NCBI GenBank assembly: GCA_023387655.1
Contig: JAEWHR010000259.1
Coordinates: forward strand, 1-5,361
Length of the DNA stretch: 5,361 nt
Direction of reading: 5' to 3'
From: Bacillota bacterium
GTDB lineage: Bacteria > Bacillota > Clostridia > Lachnospirales > Lachnospiraceae
Position numbers and translations under genes: made by a program. This document shows positions 3,885 to 5,361 of this stretch, piece by piece. Numbering within the stretch: the first letter of the stretch is position 1; each line of letters starts with the position of its first letter. Under the pieces are notes generated by a model. It made no database searches and had not been told where the DNA came from. It saw only the letters and a program-made list of their open reading frames with translations.

Positions 3885-5177
3885 TTATTTCTTTAAAAGT
3901 GAAGGTTTTAGTAAGATGTCACCAGCGGGAACTGGTTTACATCCAAGCTTTTCTAAAACTTCTTCACCGTGGTAAAAGCTGAATGTTTCGTATGGGCTAC
4001 GATTATTCAGCTTTTTCCTTTTGTAAGAATTGATGTGATTCATCATTAAATCGATATTATCCTGCGTCAGCTGATCAAAGCTTGCTCCCTTTGGGAGAAT
4101 CCTTCGTATCAACTCATGATTTACCTCAATGGCACCCTTTTGATATGGCTTTCCAGCATCACAGTAGAATATCCGTGTTTTCAATCCTGCCAGCATATCC
4201 GGTTCTTCTATGGCTTTCGGATTAGAAAACTCACTGCCATTGTCTGTTACGATGACAGGAAATAGATTTTTAAAGTTTCTGTCACCTAATAATTCATATA
4301 GATATGCAAATATGTCCGTCACGGATTTTGAAGTATTTGCATCCCTTAGAAACGCTAACATAAAGCTGGAATCCACAAAGTGAATGGTTAGCAGACATTT
4401 TCCACCCTTGCTACCTATTACAGAATCCATCTGCACCACTGCCGTATCAGGATTCTTCTCCATGAACTTTTCGAATGCTTCATATGATCGTCCAATACGG
4501 CAGCCTTTATCAACTTTGAATTCTGGCTTTTTATATCGCTCTCGAAATCTGACCTTTCTTGGTAAATCGATATTTCGGACATCAAACAGACAAGAATCAA
4601 TGTAGTTATACATCGTCTTTTCACTGCACATAAGTTCATCCTTATGATTGATATAAATCTGATGAAGAGACTGTCCTTGTTGTACCAATGGAGATAGGAT
4701 TTGATTCAGACGGATTACCTCCTGTTCTGTTATACACAGACCACTTCTAGACTCAGAAATAGTCTCATTTGCCCTGATGTGTGCTTTCTCTGCATCATAA
4801 AAGGTCTTCACTAAAGAACACTTTCCTATCTCTGTGCAGCCATTGCATATGTACGGAGCACGAAACCTGGCCCAGCAGATTTCTTCTTTATAGTCAGGAC
4901 AGCTTTGATTACAAAGATTGCAGTTTTTACAGTAGAGAGCTCTTCGAGAGCAGTTTCCACCACAGATTCTTCTACGGTTACAGGTTCTACGATTTTTACA
5001 GGTGTTATGAGCCTGACCTGGATAGCCTGTTGTAATCTCAGAACTATACTTACGAACCTCTCTGGATATAGTGCTAGGGTCTTTCCCTAATCTGCGACTG
5101 ATTTCTTTAAAGGAAAGACCTTCCTTCAGATTACTTTGCAGATGAAGTCTTTCTTCATAACTAAAAAATGATGACAT
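3885..5177 (-). CDS. IS30-family transposase
   Basis: A 430-residue DDE transposase that cuts and joins the ends of its element. Residues 7-41 (SYEERLHLQSNLKEG, then FKEISRRLGKDPSTISREV) form the N-terminal helix-turn-helix that IS30 enzymes use to bind their ends. A cysteine-rich segment follows (Cys60, 66, 72, 76, 83, 86, 89, 93, 101, 111, 114, 120), probably zinc-binding and usual in the clostridial branch. The catalytic core has Asp251 (VVQMDSVIG), Asp312 (VIVTDNGSEF) and Glu351 (YQKGAIEVNHELIRRILPKG), with 38 residues between the last two. The triad is complete and the frame open, so it may be active. I chose ATG at 5177, with GGAGG five bases upstream. An in-frame ATG at 5240 lies upstream of the likely promoter, has no such site and would add an unlikely hydrophobic stretch. 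Confidence 0.95.
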   Translation of the reverse strand: MSSFFSYEERLHLQSNLKEGLSFKEISRRLGKDPSTISREVRKYSSEITTGYPGQAHNTCKNRRTCNRRRICGGNCSRRALYCKNCNLCNQSCPDYKEEICWARFRAPYICNGCTEIGKCSLVKTFYDAEKAHIRANETISESRSGLCITEQEVIRLNQILSPLVQQGQSLHQIYINHKDELMCSEKTMYNYIDSCLFDVRNIDLPRKVRFRERYKKPEFKVDKGCRIGRSYEAFEKFMEKNPDTAVVQMDSVIGSKGGKCLLTIHFVDSSFMLAFLRDANTSKSVTDIFAYLYELLGDRNFKNLFPVIVTDNGSEFSNPKAIEEPDMLAGLKTRIFYCDAGKPYQKGAIEVNHELIRRILPKGASFDQLTQDNIDLMMNHINSYKRKKLNNRSPYETFSFYHGEEVLEKLGCKPVPAGDILLKPSLLKK

Positions 5178-5207
5178 GATTTCCTCCAATCTTCCGCCAA
5201 CAATCTC

Positions 5208-5236
5208 AGAATAGAGGAATACGAAAAAAAATGCAA
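5208..5236 (-). promoter_or_regulatory. Putative promoter of the transposase gene
   Basis: TTGCAT (5236-5231) and TATTCT (5213-5208) are separated by 17 bp on the minus strand, about 30 bp before the start codon at 5177. A start of transcription near 5200 would exclude the upstream ATG at 5240. Confidence 0.45.
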
Positions 5237-5238
5237 AC

Positions 5239-5265
5239 AAAAAGACTGGTATAAACCAATCTTTT
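5239..5265. terminator. Bidirectional hairpin terminator upstream of the transposase promoter
   Basis: GACTGGT (5244-5250) and ACCAATC (5255-5261) pair over 7 bp with one wobble and a 4-base loop. Four T residues follow on the plus strand (5262-5265), and five T residues follow on the minus strand (5243-5239). Placed between the outer IS end and the transposase promoter, it would stop transcripts entering from outside. Confidence 0.55.
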
Positions 5266-5356
5266 GTAAGCTAAGATGCAACCTCTTAGCAGTTATATAT
5301 TTAACTACTCAAAAACTGTTAATTGTAGTGGATAGGGTTGCGTTTCATTTTACAAT
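5262..5356. repeat. Right-end iterons and inverted repeat of the IS element
   Basis: TTTTGTAAGCTAAGATGCAAC (5262-5282) is a direct copy of the left iterons. GTTGCGTTTCATTTTACAAT (5337-5356) is an inverted copy and the likely terminal repeat. The inverted copy lies within a second structure: GTTAATTGTA (5318-5327) and TACAATTAAC (5351-5360) are perfect 10-bp inverted repeats enclosing most of it. Confidence 0.65.
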
Positions 5357-5361
5357 TAACT

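Larger units (their letters stand above)
3604..5360 (-). mobile_element. IS30-family insertion sequence, apparently intact
   Basis: The element consists of one IS30-family transposase gene flanked by related terminal motifs. GTAAAACGAGATGCA at 3607-3621 and, inverted on the right, GTAAAATGAAACGCA (5353-5339 on the minus strand) match at 12 of 15 positions with no gap. They are the outermost copies on each side, so I take them as the terminal inverted repeats. The outer limits and any target duplication cannot be fixed, because the right end coincides with the window edge. The left end also carries five more iterons and about 150 bp of non-coding DNA before the transposase stop. The length of about 1.75 kb is on the long side for the family. 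Confidence 0.7.

Noticed and set aside
4384..5090. Reading frames overlapping the transposase in other frames
   Set aside because: They lie wholly within a well-supported transposase gene, lack start signals and show no domain.
5178..5240. Longer transposase start at 5240 adding a hydrophobic N-terminus
   Set aside because: There is no ribosome binding site at 5240, the likely promoter lies downstream of it, and ATG 5177 has a strong GGAGG five bases away.

Overview
The window is AT-rich, with strong AAGGAGG-type Shine-Dalgarno sites and short monocistronic genes. This suggests a low-GC Gram-positive bacterium, most likely a member of the Clostridia (Lachnospiraceae-like). That placement is inferred from composition, protein style and the type of IS30 transposase, and is not proven. 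Every gene I can support lies on the minus strand, so transcription runs from high to low coordinates.

Right to left: an apparently intact IS30-family insertion sequence (about 3604-5360) carries one 430-residue DDE transposase. Next come a 201-residue protein with a weak GyrI/AraC-effector-binding look (2802-3407), a 25-codon small ORF with a tandem GNAT acetyltransferase 23 bp downstream (2532-2609 and 1609-2508), a frameshifted relic of an IS1380-family transposase (1462-1589), a VOC/glyoxalase-fold protein (716-1138) and a DUF3781 protein (184-438).

The most interesting structure lies between the genes. Copies of one dispersed element of about 110-120 bp (E1-E5, several incomplete) separate the genes. 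In gene orientation a full copy begins with an intrinsic terminator hairpin and T tract for the gene behind it. It continues through an AT-rich conserved core and ends with a copy of the hairpin arm in inverted orientation. That arm supplies the -35 box (TTGATA) of the next gene, whose -10 box (TATTCT) lies exactly 17 bp further on in both clear cases. Each gene is therefore packaged as promoter-gene-terminator between repeats. The gene content (VOC, GNAT, effector-binding-like, DUF) and the uniform orientation recall an integron-type cassette array, but no integrase and no canonical attC site is visible. I offer a mobile or recombining cassette system as a hypothesis, with a MITE-like intergenic repeat as the main alternative.

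The IS30 element appears to have landed inside a fifth copy of the repeat. Its left end contains six ~20-bp iterons spaced 20, 21, 20, 30 and 20 bp, close to whole helical turns. The right end has one direct and one inverted copy, plus a bidirectional terminator shielding the transposase promoter.
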